A DNA stretch of 64,000 nucleotides from Cherax quadricarinatus. Lineage: Eukaryota > Arthropoda > Malacostraca > Decapoda > Parastacidae. Below, piece after piece: positions 17,133 through 27,189 of this stretch. Where the stretch lies: assembly GCF_038502225.1 (NCBI RefSeq), contig NC_091293.1:11273384-11337383 (forward strand), given 5' to 3'. A model generated the notes under the pieces. The model was not told the DNA's origin. It ran no database searches and saw only the letters and a list, made by a program, of their open reading frames with translations. A program made the translations under genes and the position numbers. Each line of letters starts with the position of its first letter. Positions within the stretch are counted from its first letter, which is position 1.

Positions 17133-18098
17133 CTAGTTTAAAGACCTAACAGCTCCCTCCACTGCGTTGGCCAGTGCCCCCACCCCACACCTAGATAAGT
17201 GAACCCCATCCCTGGCATACATGTCATTTCTGCCATAGAAGAGGTCCCAGTTGTCAATGAATGTTACCGCATTTTCCTTACAGTACTTGTCCAGCCAGCA
17301 ATTGACACCAATTGCTCTGGACAACCATTCATTCCCAACTCCTCTCCTTGGCAAAATGCCACATATGACAGGTTTCCCACCCTTCCTCCTAATTATCTCT
17401 ATTGCTGACCTATACCTGCTAATCAGGTCCTCACTCCTACGTCTGCCAACATCGTTGCCTCCAGCACTGAGACAGATAATAGGATTGCTCCCATTACCTC
17501 TCATGATGTCATCCAGACGGCTAACAATATCCTTCATCCCAGCCCCAGGAAAACACACTCTCTGCCTCCTACTCCTATCCTTCAAACAGAATGCCCTATC
17601 CATGTACCTAATCTGGCTGTCCCCAACAACAACAATGTTTTTACCTTCCTTGGCGTCGTCCATCGTGCTGCTCCGAGTAGTCGACTCACATTCGCCAGGT
17701 AGCATTACACCACTTGTAGAATTCGTCAAGACGTTCTCGATGGTCTTCGTTGGGGTTTCTAGGGATGTCTTACTCACGTCTGCCAATGCTTCTTTGGTGC
17801 TCGTTGTGGCATTCCCAGCAGAACACTCACATTCGTCCGGTAGCACCGAGAATGAGTTGGAAGTTTCCACGGTAGTCTTCTGGTTTCTCGTTGTTTCAGC
17901 CTCTCCAACCGTTTTCTTGATCTTCAGCTTGGTTCCATGTTGCCCGGCCACTGACCAAGCTCCCCTCTTAACCTGGGGACTCACAACAGAAGGATTACTA
18001 CGAATCCTCTTGTTCTCCTCCGTTAATCGCCGTATCTCCATCTTAGCAACTCTGAGCTCCTCTCTCAGCTGCTGGTAAAGTTGCTCAAGAGAAGGCAT
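17133..18098 (-). CDS. CR1-C ORF1: coiled-coil plus SGNH-esterase protein (321 aa)
   Basis: Residues 1-35 are a coiled coil rich in Leu, Glu and Arg ('LEQLYQQLREELRVAKMEI'). Residues 36-150 are Ser/Thr-rich and poorly conserved with CR1-A; two copies of an 'LPxECE' motif stand out. Residues about 155-318 are the SGNH hydrolase domain: 'VVVGDSQIRY' (Ser nucleophile), 'SAGGNDVG' (Asn block), 'ARDGVHLS' (Asp and His). Pairwise it matches the CR1-A ORF1 esterase closely ('CFPGAG', 'VGNEWLSRAIGVNCWLD'), so the esterase is the constrained part. Multimer formation through the coiled coil is expected from related LINE ORF1 proteins. Confidence 0.88.
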   Translation of the reverse strand: MPSLEQLYQQLREELRVAKMEIRRLTEENKRIRSNPSVVSPQVKRGAWSVAGQHGTKLKIKKTVGEAETTRNQKTTVETSNSFSVLPDECECSAGNATTSTKEALADVSKTSLETPTKTIENVLTNSTSGVMLPGECESTTRSSTMDDAKEGKNIVVVGDSQIRYMDRAFCLKDRSRRQRVCFPGAGMKDIVSRLDDIMRGNGSNPIICLSAGGNDVGRRRSEDLISRYRSAIEIIRRKGGKPVICGILPRRGVGNEWLSRAIGVNCWLDKYCKENAVTFIDNWDLFYGRNDMYARDGVHLSRCGVGALANAVEGAVRSLN

Positions 18099-18392
18099 CC
18101 TGGTACAGATTCACAGAGAGCACACAAATAGGTCTTCACAGAGCTAAGTACACGTCACCACTGAGCTAAGTACACGTCACCACTGAGCTAAGTACTCCCA
18201 CGGGGTCAGAAGTACACCGAGAGGGAGAACTGCGAACATATGTGGCGTTCAGAAGTACTGACACTCGCGTCACTCACAAGTGTTCAGAAGCAGTATTAAC
18301 ACAGGTCAGTTTCTCCGCTTCCTGGGATGGGTTCGGCTGTGCTGGTGGCCTCGGCTTGCTTTTGCCAGTTGCGATGTTAAGCTTGCCCCATA
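18099..18392 (-). promoter_or_regulatory. CR1-C 5' UTR (presumed internal promoter region)
   Basis: About 290 bases upstream of ORF1. It carries about 2.5 tandem copies of a 24-bp unit, CACTGAGCTAAGTACACGTC-type, at 18139-18200. Such 5' tandem units act as promoter modules in several LINEs; here that is only an inference. Confidence 0.35.
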
Positions 18393-18400
18393 TCTCAGAT

Positions 18401-18640
18401 AAGGTCGTGTGAAGCTTCACCTCACCTGGCTACAGTATATGAGCCACGTCTATGGCACTATGCTGTGCATTAAGTAAGATTGGTGGGCTCAGCACGTCGG
18501 CTCCGGGCTGGGGGGCTGGTAGCCTCAGGCTTTTCCTTTCCTTGCACCTTTCTGCTTTGTGTTGGACTGATGAAGCCACTGTGTGGCGAGGCGTTTCCTC
18601 GGTAGAGATTCCCACGTGTTGCATAAGTGTCTCAGTCTTC
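18401..18640 (+). mobile_element. Decayed family-3 hammerhead-bearing arm
   Basis: The right half resembles 9900-10023: GTTGGACTGATGAAGCCAC..., then TTGCATAAGTGTCTCAGTC. At 18564-18598 the core CTGATGA and stem II are kept, but GAAAC is mutated to GAGGC, which should abolish activity. Confidence 0.5.
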
Positions 18641-19022
18641 AAATAGCATGTTAAAAATATCTAACATAGACAGGACTCGCAGTAATGGTTTTAAATTGGA
18701 AAAAATCAGATTCAGGAAGATCATAGGAAAGCACTGGTTTGGTAATAGAGTTGTGGATGAGTGGAACAAACTCCTGAGTACCGTCATAGACGCTAAGGCG
18801 TTGTGTAGTTTTAAAAATAGATTAGATAAATACATGAGTGGGTGTGGGTGGGTGTGAGTTGGACCTGACTAGCTTGTGCTACTAGGCCGGATGCCGTGCT
18901 CCTTCCTTAAGTGACGTGTCTGACCTCACTAGGTCAAGGCATTAGCTTAAGCCGGTGGGAGAATTGGACCTACCTCGCATAGGCCAGTAGGCCTGTTGCA
19001 GTGTTCCTTCTTTCTTATGTTA
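18641..19022 (+). pseudogene. CR1-F: 5'-truncated CR1 3' end
   Basis: Plus strand; encodes the last 70 residues of ORF2 ('RTRSNGFKLEKIRFRK', 'HWFGNRVVDEWNKLLSTV', 'YMSGCGWV', stop at 18855-18857). The 3' UTR follows, ending TTCTTTCTTATGTTATGAAC at about 19025. It is followed at once by a (TC)n array. Confidence 0.8.
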
Positions 19023-19027
19023 TGAAC

Positions 19028-19372
<345 letters not shown>

Positions 19373-19575
19373 GTTCCAGTCCTGGCAGCCCCAGAAGCAG
19401 TCGTCATCTCTCACTTGACTTCTTTCCTCTTCCTACATTCTTCCTTCCTGCTTCTTTTTTCCTTCCTTCCTGCTCCTTCTTCCCCTCCTATCTGCTCCTT
19501 TCTGCTTCCCTCTTTCCTCCTGACTGTAATTCCAGTTGTGTACATCTGTGTACATTTTGGTAAGGGCGAGAGCCA

Positions 19576-19576
<1 letters not shown>

Positions 19577-19606
<30 letters not shown>

Positions 19607-21280
19607 CTCACCTATGTATACCTATATGTGGTTGCAGGGGTCGAGTCATAGCTCCTGGTCCCGCCTCTTCGCTGGTCGATACTAAGTCACTCTCTCCACG
19701 CTCCATGAGCTTCATCATACCTCTTCTTAAAGCTACGTGTGGAATTTGTCTCCACTACTTCACTCTCCAGATTATTCCACTTCCTGACAACTCTAAGGCT
19801 AAAGAAATACTTCCTAACATCCCTGTGACTTATCTGGGTTTTCAACTTCCAATTGTAGCCCCTTGTTACTCCATCCCATCTCTGAAACATTCGAGCCCTG
19901 TCCATCTTGTCAATTCCTCTCAGTATTTGATAAGTCGTTATCATGTCCTTCCTATCCTCTAGTGTCATCAGGTTGAGTTCCCCTAATCTCTTCTCGTAAG
20001 ACATACCCTTCAGTTACGGGACTAATCTTGTTGCAAACTTTTGCACTTTCTCCAATTTCTTGACGTGTTTGACTTGTGGGTTCCATACTGGTGCTGCATA
20101 CTCCAGTATGGGACTGACGTACACGGTGTACAATGTCGTGAATGATTCCTTACTCAGATGTCGAAATGCTATTCTCAGGTTTGCCAAGCGCCCATATACT
20201 GCCGCAGTTATTTGACTGATGTTTGCCTCAAGGGACATGTTCGTTACAATGCTTACCCCAAGATCCTTTTCTTTAAGTGACGTTTGCAGCCTTTGGTCCC
20301 CTAACCTGCATCCTCTGCTGCCTTCTTTGTCCTTCCCCAGTGTTCATGACTTTGCACTTATTGGGGTTAAACTCCAGGACCAGACTTATAGTCTGTCCAA
20401 ATTTCACTGTAGCCTTAGCTGATCCTCGCCCGCTTGTATCCTCGTCAGTTTCACATCATCAGCGAACAGTGACACTTCTGAATCTATTCCTTCCATCATG
20501 TCATTCACGTATACAAGAAACAGCACTGGACCTAGGACTGACACTTGTGGAACCCCACTCGACACATACGCCCACTCTGACACTTCATCACGTACCAACA
20601 CTTGTTGTTTTCTTCCTGTCAGGTATTCCCTGATCAATTGCAGTATTTTCCCTACTATTCCTGCCTGCTCCTCTAATTTCTGTACCAGTCTCATGTATGG
20701 TACTGTATCAAAAGCCTTCTTGCAGTCCAAAAAAATGCAATCTACCCATCCCTCTCTCTCCTGTCTTACTTCTGTTACCTTTTACATTATCGTAGAACTC
20801 AAGTAGATTTGTGACATAGGATTTCCCATCTCTGAAGCCGTGCTGATTGCCATGTATGAGCCCAATCCTTTCATTGTACTCCGCCACTCTTCTCCTGGTA
20901 ATCTTTTCCATGACTTTACATACTATACAAGTCAGTGACACTGGTCTGTAGTTTAACGCTGCCTGTCTGTCTCCTTAAAAACTGAAACTACTCTTGCCGT
21001 CTTTCACACCTCGGGCAACTGCCCAGTTTCGATAGATTTATTGAAGATTACTGCTAACGGCACACAAAGTTCCTCTGCTCCTTCTCTCTCAGAATCCATG
21101 GACATATGTTATCTGGGCCCACCGCCTTTGAGGTATTTAGTTCACCTAGCAGTTTCTTCACCTGTGTGTGTGTCACCTGTTCCTCTTTCACCATCACAAA
21201 TGGATCAACCGCTGCCTCATATCTCATTCCACTTGAGCGTTTGAGCGTGAGCGTAGGCAACCAGTGACGCATGAGCACCT
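19577..21280 (-). pseudogene. LINE-X copy 2: RT and C-terminal region, 5'-truncated
   Basis: Minus strand. In order: 'LLGELNTSKAVGPDNICPWI' (about 21130), 'CKVMEKITRRRVAEYNER', 'LIHGNQHGFRDGKS', 'DCKKAFDTVPYMRL' (motif A), 'SSGVPQVSVLGPVLF' (Gly to Val), 'LFADDVKL' (motif C intact), 'LYTVYVSPILEYAAPVWNPQ', 'FATRLVP', 'YEKRLGELNLMTLEDRK', 'YFFSLRVVRKWNNL'. Several frameshifts split it (near 20005, 20240-20400 and 20710-20750). The 3' end reads GGTTGCAGGGGTCGAGTC on the plus strand and abuts a (GT)n tract at 19577-19600, the same tail as copy 1. Confidence 0.75.
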
Positions 21281-23170
21281 AAGTGAGCACTTGGGCTCAA
21301 CATAGGCATGCGCGTACCCGTGTGTCCATCTTCCATAAATAACATCCCAGGATGCTGTGTATCCTCAGGAGGGATGCTGGAGCATCCTCTCATCAGGGCA
21401 TTCATCTGGGTTTTGCTCTCTCGTGTGATTAATCATCTGGCATTCCTCACCGGGTATCTGCAAGGGTATTCGTTTTGACCGGCGGGAAGTGCCCTTGAAC
21501 CAGTTACTTCACGGGTTCAGGGCAGTGCTCGATCTGTCAGACGTCTGAATGGGCGGACCATAATTCTCATCGACGTCAATGCATTAAGAACGCCAAACGC
21601 GTAACTCTGACATTCGAATGACAGTGATTATCTAATAGTTATCTCAACATGGACTTGATGCCCTCGTGCAGAGTTCGACCCTGAGTACTCTCGGCTGTGA
21701 GCCGAGCTTTATCAAGTCCTCTACACCGAGCGATACTTTGCCACAACAAAAATTTATTTTACAATTTATGTCTTCGTCTTCAAGCTGATTCTTAATGGGT
21801 CATTTCAATCTTCTCAAGCTGTTTGGTCTTTGATAAGGCTGGCTAAAGTTGGCTCTCGTGTTATGTGCTATGAGACTGTTGAAGTGGTTCAAGAGTGGCG
21901 GGTGGTGTTCACTCATAACTCAGGAGAGACTTAAATACAAGAGCCTTGGCTGGCTGGCCTCCTCATATATTTACATTCACGTGGATTCGCGCGCGTGTAA
22001 GTCGCAAATCCGGATTCCTGTGGATTCAGTCGAGAACGTATCGTATTGCTCCAGCCTCAAGCCAGAGTAAGTGTTATAACGCATCTCTGAAGGGGCTGTT
22101 TGACGCCAAGCTGCCATCTTGGCGTAAGTGAATGAGACGACTCTTACTTCTATCCTCTTGATTTAATTTGCATCATTAGCTTCACGGATACCATTATTAA
22201 TTAAGATCGTTAGGAATGCGGATAATTTACACCCCAAAGCTGAGTACTTTAGCGGGCACTGGCGTTTTCTTACACATGATCGAGTCATTACGATATCGTG
22301 AGTCATGAATCGGAATGGTTTCTTACGCAGTATATGACATTCCAGCAAGTCCTAGAGCTTCCCTAGACAGGCAACAATACTGTTGACTGTTCGTCTTCAC
22401 GTATGGAGCAAGAGAATCCTTCTGTTGACTGACGTCGTTGGGCAAACGCTTGCCTGAAACATGATCTGGAATCCGTTCACTTGACACCTATAATCAGCTC
22501 TCCTTACCTCCATGTTTAGTTATAATTAATGTGACACTCATATCCAATTAGTGTCTACCAAAATACCCTGGGATTACAGCAATGACAGGAGTTGCAATCA
22601 GAGACGGAACTACTATGAAACTAATGAAAATTAAACTTCAGGGCCCCTAATCTCAGAGGGGGCCCCAGAAGCAAGTTTAGTCCACATTATTGAGAAATTG
22701 TGAGTCTATTGTATTATAAGACGTTGCGAGGAAGGCGCCTCCAAAAGAGTTCAAGCTTGAGGGCCCCAAAAATGTAGGTCCGTCACTGGTTGCCGGTACG
22801 GATGGCAAAATGGCCATTGTTGCAGAGCATGTTGATCTATCCTTGGAAGAATGGCAGATAGCTGGTATGGAAGTATCCCTGCATGTCTGCTGTGGTTAGC
22901 TTCTACATCCCTCTTAAGTTGCATAACAAGGCGGTGCTGCTGATCGCAGAAAAGAATCTAACCTCAGCAGATATCAGGGTTTGATCAGTCGGTACCAGTA
23001 GCACTAGATACCCTTGCAACCTGGGGAAAACGTGCAACGGGCCTCCTCAGTGAACTGGGTTCCAGGCTCATTAACACTACTGGAAACCCCAGTGGCTGCC
23101 ACCGTCTTTCTCTGGATCCTTAGTGTGGTCATCCAGAAGAATAATGCCTATATCATTTTTTCCATTCCTG
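21281..23170. other. Unassigned region without recognisable gene
   Basis: Nearly 1.9 kb. Frames are short and show no domain. Weak hints: CTTGATAAAGC-type sequence on the minus strand at about 21708 (resembles the family-5 core), and CATTACGATATCGTGAGTC at about 22286-22304, which matches the tail of the tRNA-derived SINE at 23750-23880. GGGCCCC-rich phrases at 22640-22665 and 22760 may mark another decayed repeat. Confidence 0.4.
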
Positions 23171-23182
23171 TCAGAAAGATTG

Positions 23183-23301
<119 letters not shown>

Positions 23302-23679
23302 AAATATAATTTACCTTAAAATCTTTTATTTCTATACTTTCTCTTAAGAAATGATACATATACCCGCCAGAATTCACACTGGATATATTTTCTGGTACCA
23401 AATATTGACTCAGACAGCCAACCTGAGTCCGTCAGAGTATACAAAATAAAATAAGAGATTCCTGATCAACCTTCTTGAGGTCAACCTAACTTCTTCAAGC
23501 ATTACTGAAATATAATGCATTAACTTCCTGAACTACAGATGTTTTTTTTTGCATAGTTATAGCAGATTTTTTTATTGTTTTGTTATACATGACAAAAGGA
23601 TCGTTGTTGACTGAGGCAAACAAGTAAGTTTTGTTAGATAAGCGACCTCAAGATTATGATCACCGAGAGAGTAAAGAAA

Positions 23680-23735
23680 CCATGGAACGGGTGGGGATTG
23701 AACCAACCAGCAGGATTTATCCAACTGGTTGGATG
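23680..23735 (-). mobile_element. tRNA-like SINE head fragment (minus)
   Basis: On the minus strand GGTTCAATCCCC (23691-23702) matches a Pol III B box; the preceding part is TTGGATAAATCCTGCTGG. No A box is clear. It lies head to head with the next SINE. Confidence 0.35.
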
Positions 23736-23747
23736 AAGCTTATTGTA

Positions 23748-23885
23748 GTCAACTGGCCGAGTGGTTAACGCACTGGCCTGGAGTTTTAAGACTTACTCGC
23801 CACGGGTTCAGCCCCCACCAGTTCCCTGGTTTGTTTGCAATCGTGTCATTACGATTTCGTGAGTCGACAGTTTACAGACTTGTGT
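23748..23885 (+). mobile_element. tRNA-derived SINE, 5' part
   Basis: An A-box-like TGGCCGAGTGG (23754-23764) and a B-box-like GGTTCAGCCCC (23805-23815, one mismatch) have tRNA-like spacing of about 50 bases. The body then continues TTTGCAATCGTGTCATTACG to ATTTCGTGAGTC. The non-tRNA tail makes it a SINE rather than a tRNA gene. The tRNA of origin is not certain; Leu or Ser type would fit the long spacing. Confidence 0.55.
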
Positions 23886-23899
23886 GTACGCTGAGAAAC

Positions 23900-24262
23900 T
23901 GTATAAATGGTTTTAAAAACCAATAAGTTGATGGTTGAGACACTTGTGCATTGGACTGAAGAAGCCACCAGCCAGTGGCTTCTTCAGTCCAGTATAGAGG
24001 AGAACGGTGGAAGATGAACAGGAGTTTGACGTAATCAGTCCCTCAACCTGGAGCCGATGTCTTCAGTCCGTCAGTCTTGATGCATTGTACACGTTGATTG
24101 ATGGACTGACAAAGTCGATTGATGGACTGAACACAGACTCCAGGCTGAGGGACTGATTGCCTCAAACTCCTACTCATCTTCCACCTTTCTCTGCACTCGA
24201 CTGAAGAATCCATTGGCTGGCGACACAGATTCCCACGTGCTGCACAAGTGCCTCAAATATCG
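23900..24262. mobile_element. Decayed hammerhead-bearing repeat upstream of the Penelope-like element
   Basis: Terminal hairpin GGTTT-TAA-AAACC at about 23909-23921, then GAGACACTTGTGCA. A palindrome GGACTGAAGAAGCCAC / GTGGCTTCTTCAGTCC follows at 23954-23991. The right arm (24196-24250) has CGACTGAAGAATCC and CCCACGTGCTGCACAAGTG, but GAAAC is lost. Family-3-like. Activity is not expected. Confidence 0.5.
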
Positions 24263-24348
24263 TACCCTGAGAGTTTACTTTAAATGCTTATTAAAGTGTC
24301 CTTGACTGAGGTTATGTATTTTGCATTATTGCTTTAAGAATAGTGCAG

Positions 24349-24957
24349 ATCTAACTCAAAGATCCCTGGATCTAACTCAAAGATCCCTGGATCTAACTCA
24401 AAGATCCCTGGATCTAACTCAAAGATCCCTGGATCTAACTCAAAGATCCCTGGATCTAACTCAAAGATCCCTGGATCTAACTCAAAGACCCCTGGATCTA
24501 ACTCAAAGACCCCTGGATCTAACTCAAAGATCCCTAGATCTAACTCAAAGACCCGTGGATCTAACTCAAAGATCCCTGGATCTAACTCAAAGACCCCTGG
24601 ATCTAACTCAAAGACCCCTGGATCTAACTCAAAGATCCCTAGATCTAACTCAAAGATCCCTAGATCTAACTCAAAGACCCCTGGATCTAACTCAAAGATC
24701 CCTAGATCTAACTCAAAGACCCCTGGATCTAACTCAAAGATCCCTGGATCTAACTCAAAGACCCCTGGATCTAACTCAAAGACCCCTGGATCTAACTCAA
24801 AGATCCCTGGATCTAACTCAAAGACCCCTGGATCTAACTCAAAGATCCCTGGATCTAACTCAAAGACCCCTGGATCTAACTCAAAGATCCCTGGATCTAA
24901 CTCAAAGACCCCTGGATCTAACTCAAATAATCCTAGATCTAACTCAAAGATCCCTAG
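24349..24957. repeat. 21-bp minisatellite, about 29 units
   Basis: Unit GATCTAACTCAAAGATCCCT plus G, with two main variants (AGATCCCT and AGACCCCT). Since 21 is a multiple of 3, an open frame (repeated Asp-Leu-Thr-Gln-Arg) runs through it into the Penelope remnant. I treat that as a by-product rather than a real protein. Confidence 0.95.
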
Positions 24958-25928
24958 ATTTAAATATATCTAATGTTTTTCAGAGTAGTTTTGACGTGGC
25001 TGCTCTGTTCGCTAGACTCCCGGCTCTGTTTACTTACCTCGACGATGAAGTTCATAACTTCCTTATGTTGTACCATCATCGAACTGGTTAAAGTGTGTGT
25101 AATGTATAGCAAGTTTACCATCTGAAGGTAAATACTACGCTTAATAACGAGGAATGGCGATGGGATATCTGCTTTCTCCAGTGTTAAGCAATCTTTATAT
25201 GGAGATTTTTGTGACTAATATTAAAAAGAAATCCTTTCGAGTGAAGTCAAATGGTTTAGATATGTTGCTGAAGTTCTTTACCTGAGGCCAAGGGATCAGA
25301 ATATGGATCAGTTTTTACCAAGACTAAATGACTTACCGCCCTCGACTAAGTTCACTGTCAAACTGGAATGGGACAACAAACGCCCATTCTTAGATGTTCT
25401 AATCTACAAAAATAGACAGGAGTTTTAAATTTGCAGTGAACAAGAAGCCCAGTAATGTATGTGTTAGTATATTTATTATTTTAATCATGAAGTGAAGGTT
25501 AACGGGAGCATTTTTCCCCCTGAGCTCTCTTCACTTCTGTCGCTCAAAGTTCATGGGCGACGAAATAGTTAAGATTGTTTAATATCGCTTCTAGATTTAG
25601 AAATCCCAGGGATTTCGTTCCCAAGGCTAAGAAAACCTTCGTTAGAGCCGAACCAAAGGTGACATCTCAATTAAGAAATTTGTTGGTTTTAACATATATT
25701 AAGAATTTAGTTGTCCTACCTGATGCACTAAAAATACTTAATATAAACAACGATTTAAAAACTTCCGGTACAGTTAGACTTGTGTTAATGAAGGACACAC
25801 CTGTCAGTGTTGTGTGAGGAACATACAAAGTGTTGTATATTGGGCAAACAGGAAAACCATTTGAATTGAGACCCATCGCAACATAATATTCCATACAGAA
25901 GGTACAGGAATCGAACATAATATTTAGC

Positions 25929-25940
25929 AACATTCGGGTA
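25929..25940. repeat. 12-bp target-site duplication, left copy
   Basis: AACATTCGGGTA here and at 26106-26117 exactly flank the SINE. Confidence 0.85.
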
Positions 25941-26105
25941 TTATTATTATTATAATCAAGGGGGAAGCGCTAAACCCGGAGGATTATACAGCGCCTGGGG
26001 GGGGGATGTGGAAGGCATTCAGGCTTAATTCGGGGAACTGGAGCACAGATCCAATTCCCTAAATCAAGAGCCCCTCACCAACATCAAGGAACCTTCCTTG
26101 AGGGG
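25941..26105 (-). mobile_element. Short SINE-like insertion with (TAA)n tail
   Basis: 165 bp between two copies of AACATTCGGGTA. On the minus strand it begins CCCCTCAAGGAAGGTTCC and ends in a TAA-repeat tail (seen as TTATTATTATTATAA on the plus strand). The motif AAGCGCTAAACCCGG is one I associate with a very common decapod dispersed repeat. No A or B box is clear. Confidence 0.65.
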
Positions 26106-26270
26106 AACATTCGGGTAGAATGGTCCGGTGTCATTGTCCCAGGTAACTCAATCGCCAGAAGGAATATCACTGAGTCTGCGATACTAAAATATGATAATAA
26201 CTCATTTTAAAATATAAGTCAGGGACTGTACCTGCTCAACTTGTGTACTTACCTGAGAGTCCAGCCTTAA

Positions 26271-26690
26271 ACCAGACTGCTTTACAAAATCGGTTACTGG
26301 TTGATAATATCCTTAGTTCCTCCGTGGGTTTTCTAGAGTGGCTGTGAGGAAGCCTTGCATTACACCTGGATTCTTCCCGGCTCTTGCCCAGGCTGCTTGT
26401 ACAACACCCGCACACTAGTTTTGTTATTATTCCCATGTTAGCCAGATATGCAAGTTTCAAATAACGTTACAAACACGTCACTCGAGGTGCAGTAAGTCAC
26501 ATAACACAAACTTTCCACTTTATGGTTTGAGGTTAAATACATGGGTGTATTGTATGTGTTTAAATGGGTACGTGAATGCATGAGCTTGGCTTGCTTGAGG
26601 TGTCTGTGCGTGGTCTTAGCAGCTGAATAGGCTACAATAATATACATCTTCTGTAACAGATTTTGCTGGTATTATTAACCCGGGGAAGTG
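26271..26690. other. Unassigned spacer
   Basis: About 420 bases after the Penelope remnant. No domain-bearing frame and no repeat I recognise. Confidence 0.35.
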
Positions 26691-26694
26691 TTGG

Positions 26695-26930
26695 TCACCC
26701 AACATAATCCATTAGAGTCAGTGCGCCATCGGGGGCTATTTGTCTTATTCCAGCTGTGTGATTAGACCCACGACAGTCAGCTGACACACAGGTACTTACT
26801 TACGGCTAGGAGAATAGGAACAGTAGGTGTAAGGAAACATCCTTAACGCTTTTCCCGAGCCGGGAATCGATGCTTGACCTTCAGTATGTGAGCTATGGAC
26901 GCTACAGACCAAGCCACGTTCTCTCTAAAT
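26695..26930 (-). mobile_element. tRNA-derived SINE (minus), degraded
   Basis: On the minus strand a tRNA-like stretch ends ATCGATTCCCGGCTCGGG (B-box region, about 26849-26866). It is followed by TTTCCTTACACCTACTGTTC and AAGTACCTGTGTGTCAG, which resembles a common decapod SINE body as I remember it. The A box is not clear. Confidence 0.45.
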
Positions 26931-27189
26931 TAGCTGATAAACTCAGCTGTCTGATACAATGCTCTGTCATCTCGCAAGTGAATCATTGACACCTATGAGC
27001 TCTTCCTATCACTGCCTTCCTTTATTTCTCTTGCCTTCAGGCTCTAATTCCACTCAGGATCCTTGTTTGGCTTTATTCCTTCCGTATCACCATTGACATT
27101 TGATTTACGCTTAAGTTTCATACATTATTTTAACACTTTCAGTAATTCAATTTTCAAGGGATTACTCCAGTATGCACAGCAGTTCCCTT
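26931..27189. other. Unassigned spacer
   Basis: About 260 bases, T-rich, with nothing recognisable. Confidence 0.3.

Larger units (their letters stand above)
14030..18392 (-). mobile_element. CR1-C: full-length CR1-type LINE with both ORFs open
   Basis: 5' UTR about 18099-18392, ORF1 18098-17133, ORF2 17118-14182, 3' UTR 14181-14030 ending in AAGAACAT repeats. No stop or frameshift is visible in either ORF, and all catalytic motifs are present. This is the only copy in the window that could in principle still be active. The 5' UTR contains a short tandem repeat (GAGCTAAGTACACGTCACCA units at about 18140-18200). Confidence 0.85.
24970..26270 (+). pseudogene. Penelope-like element remnant: RT and GIY-YIG endonuclease
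   Basis: Read over several frames on the plus strand: 'SSFDVAALF' (RT motif A type, about 24985), 'MAMGYLLSPVLSNLYMEIF' (motif B, about 25153-25212), 'KWFRYVAEV' (motif C at about 25250; expected Tyr-x-Asp-Asp is now Ala-Glu), 'LNDLPPSTKFTVKLEWDNKR' with 'PFLDVLIYK', 'NKKPSNVC', 'KAKKTFVRAEPK', 'GTYKVLYIGQTGK' (GIY-YIG core, about 25820-25858), and 'NIRVEWSGVIVPGNS' to 'NISQGLYLL' (26106-26250). Stops and frameshifts make it a pseudogene. It is interrupted by a SINE at 25941-26105. This domain pairing is diagnostic of Penelope-like elements. Confidence 0.8.

Noticed and set aside
21849..22131. Two overlapping short ORFs
   Set aside because: Overlap in different frames, no domain, no codon pattern distinguishing them from noise.
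23748..23820. A functional tRNA gene
   Set aside because: A- and B-box-like sequences exist, but the stems cannot be paired well and a SINE body follows directly.
24321..25091. Repeat protein of Asp-Leu-Thr-Gln-Arg units
   Set aside because: Product of a 21-bp minisatellite fused by chance to a Penelope RT remnant; no initiation context.
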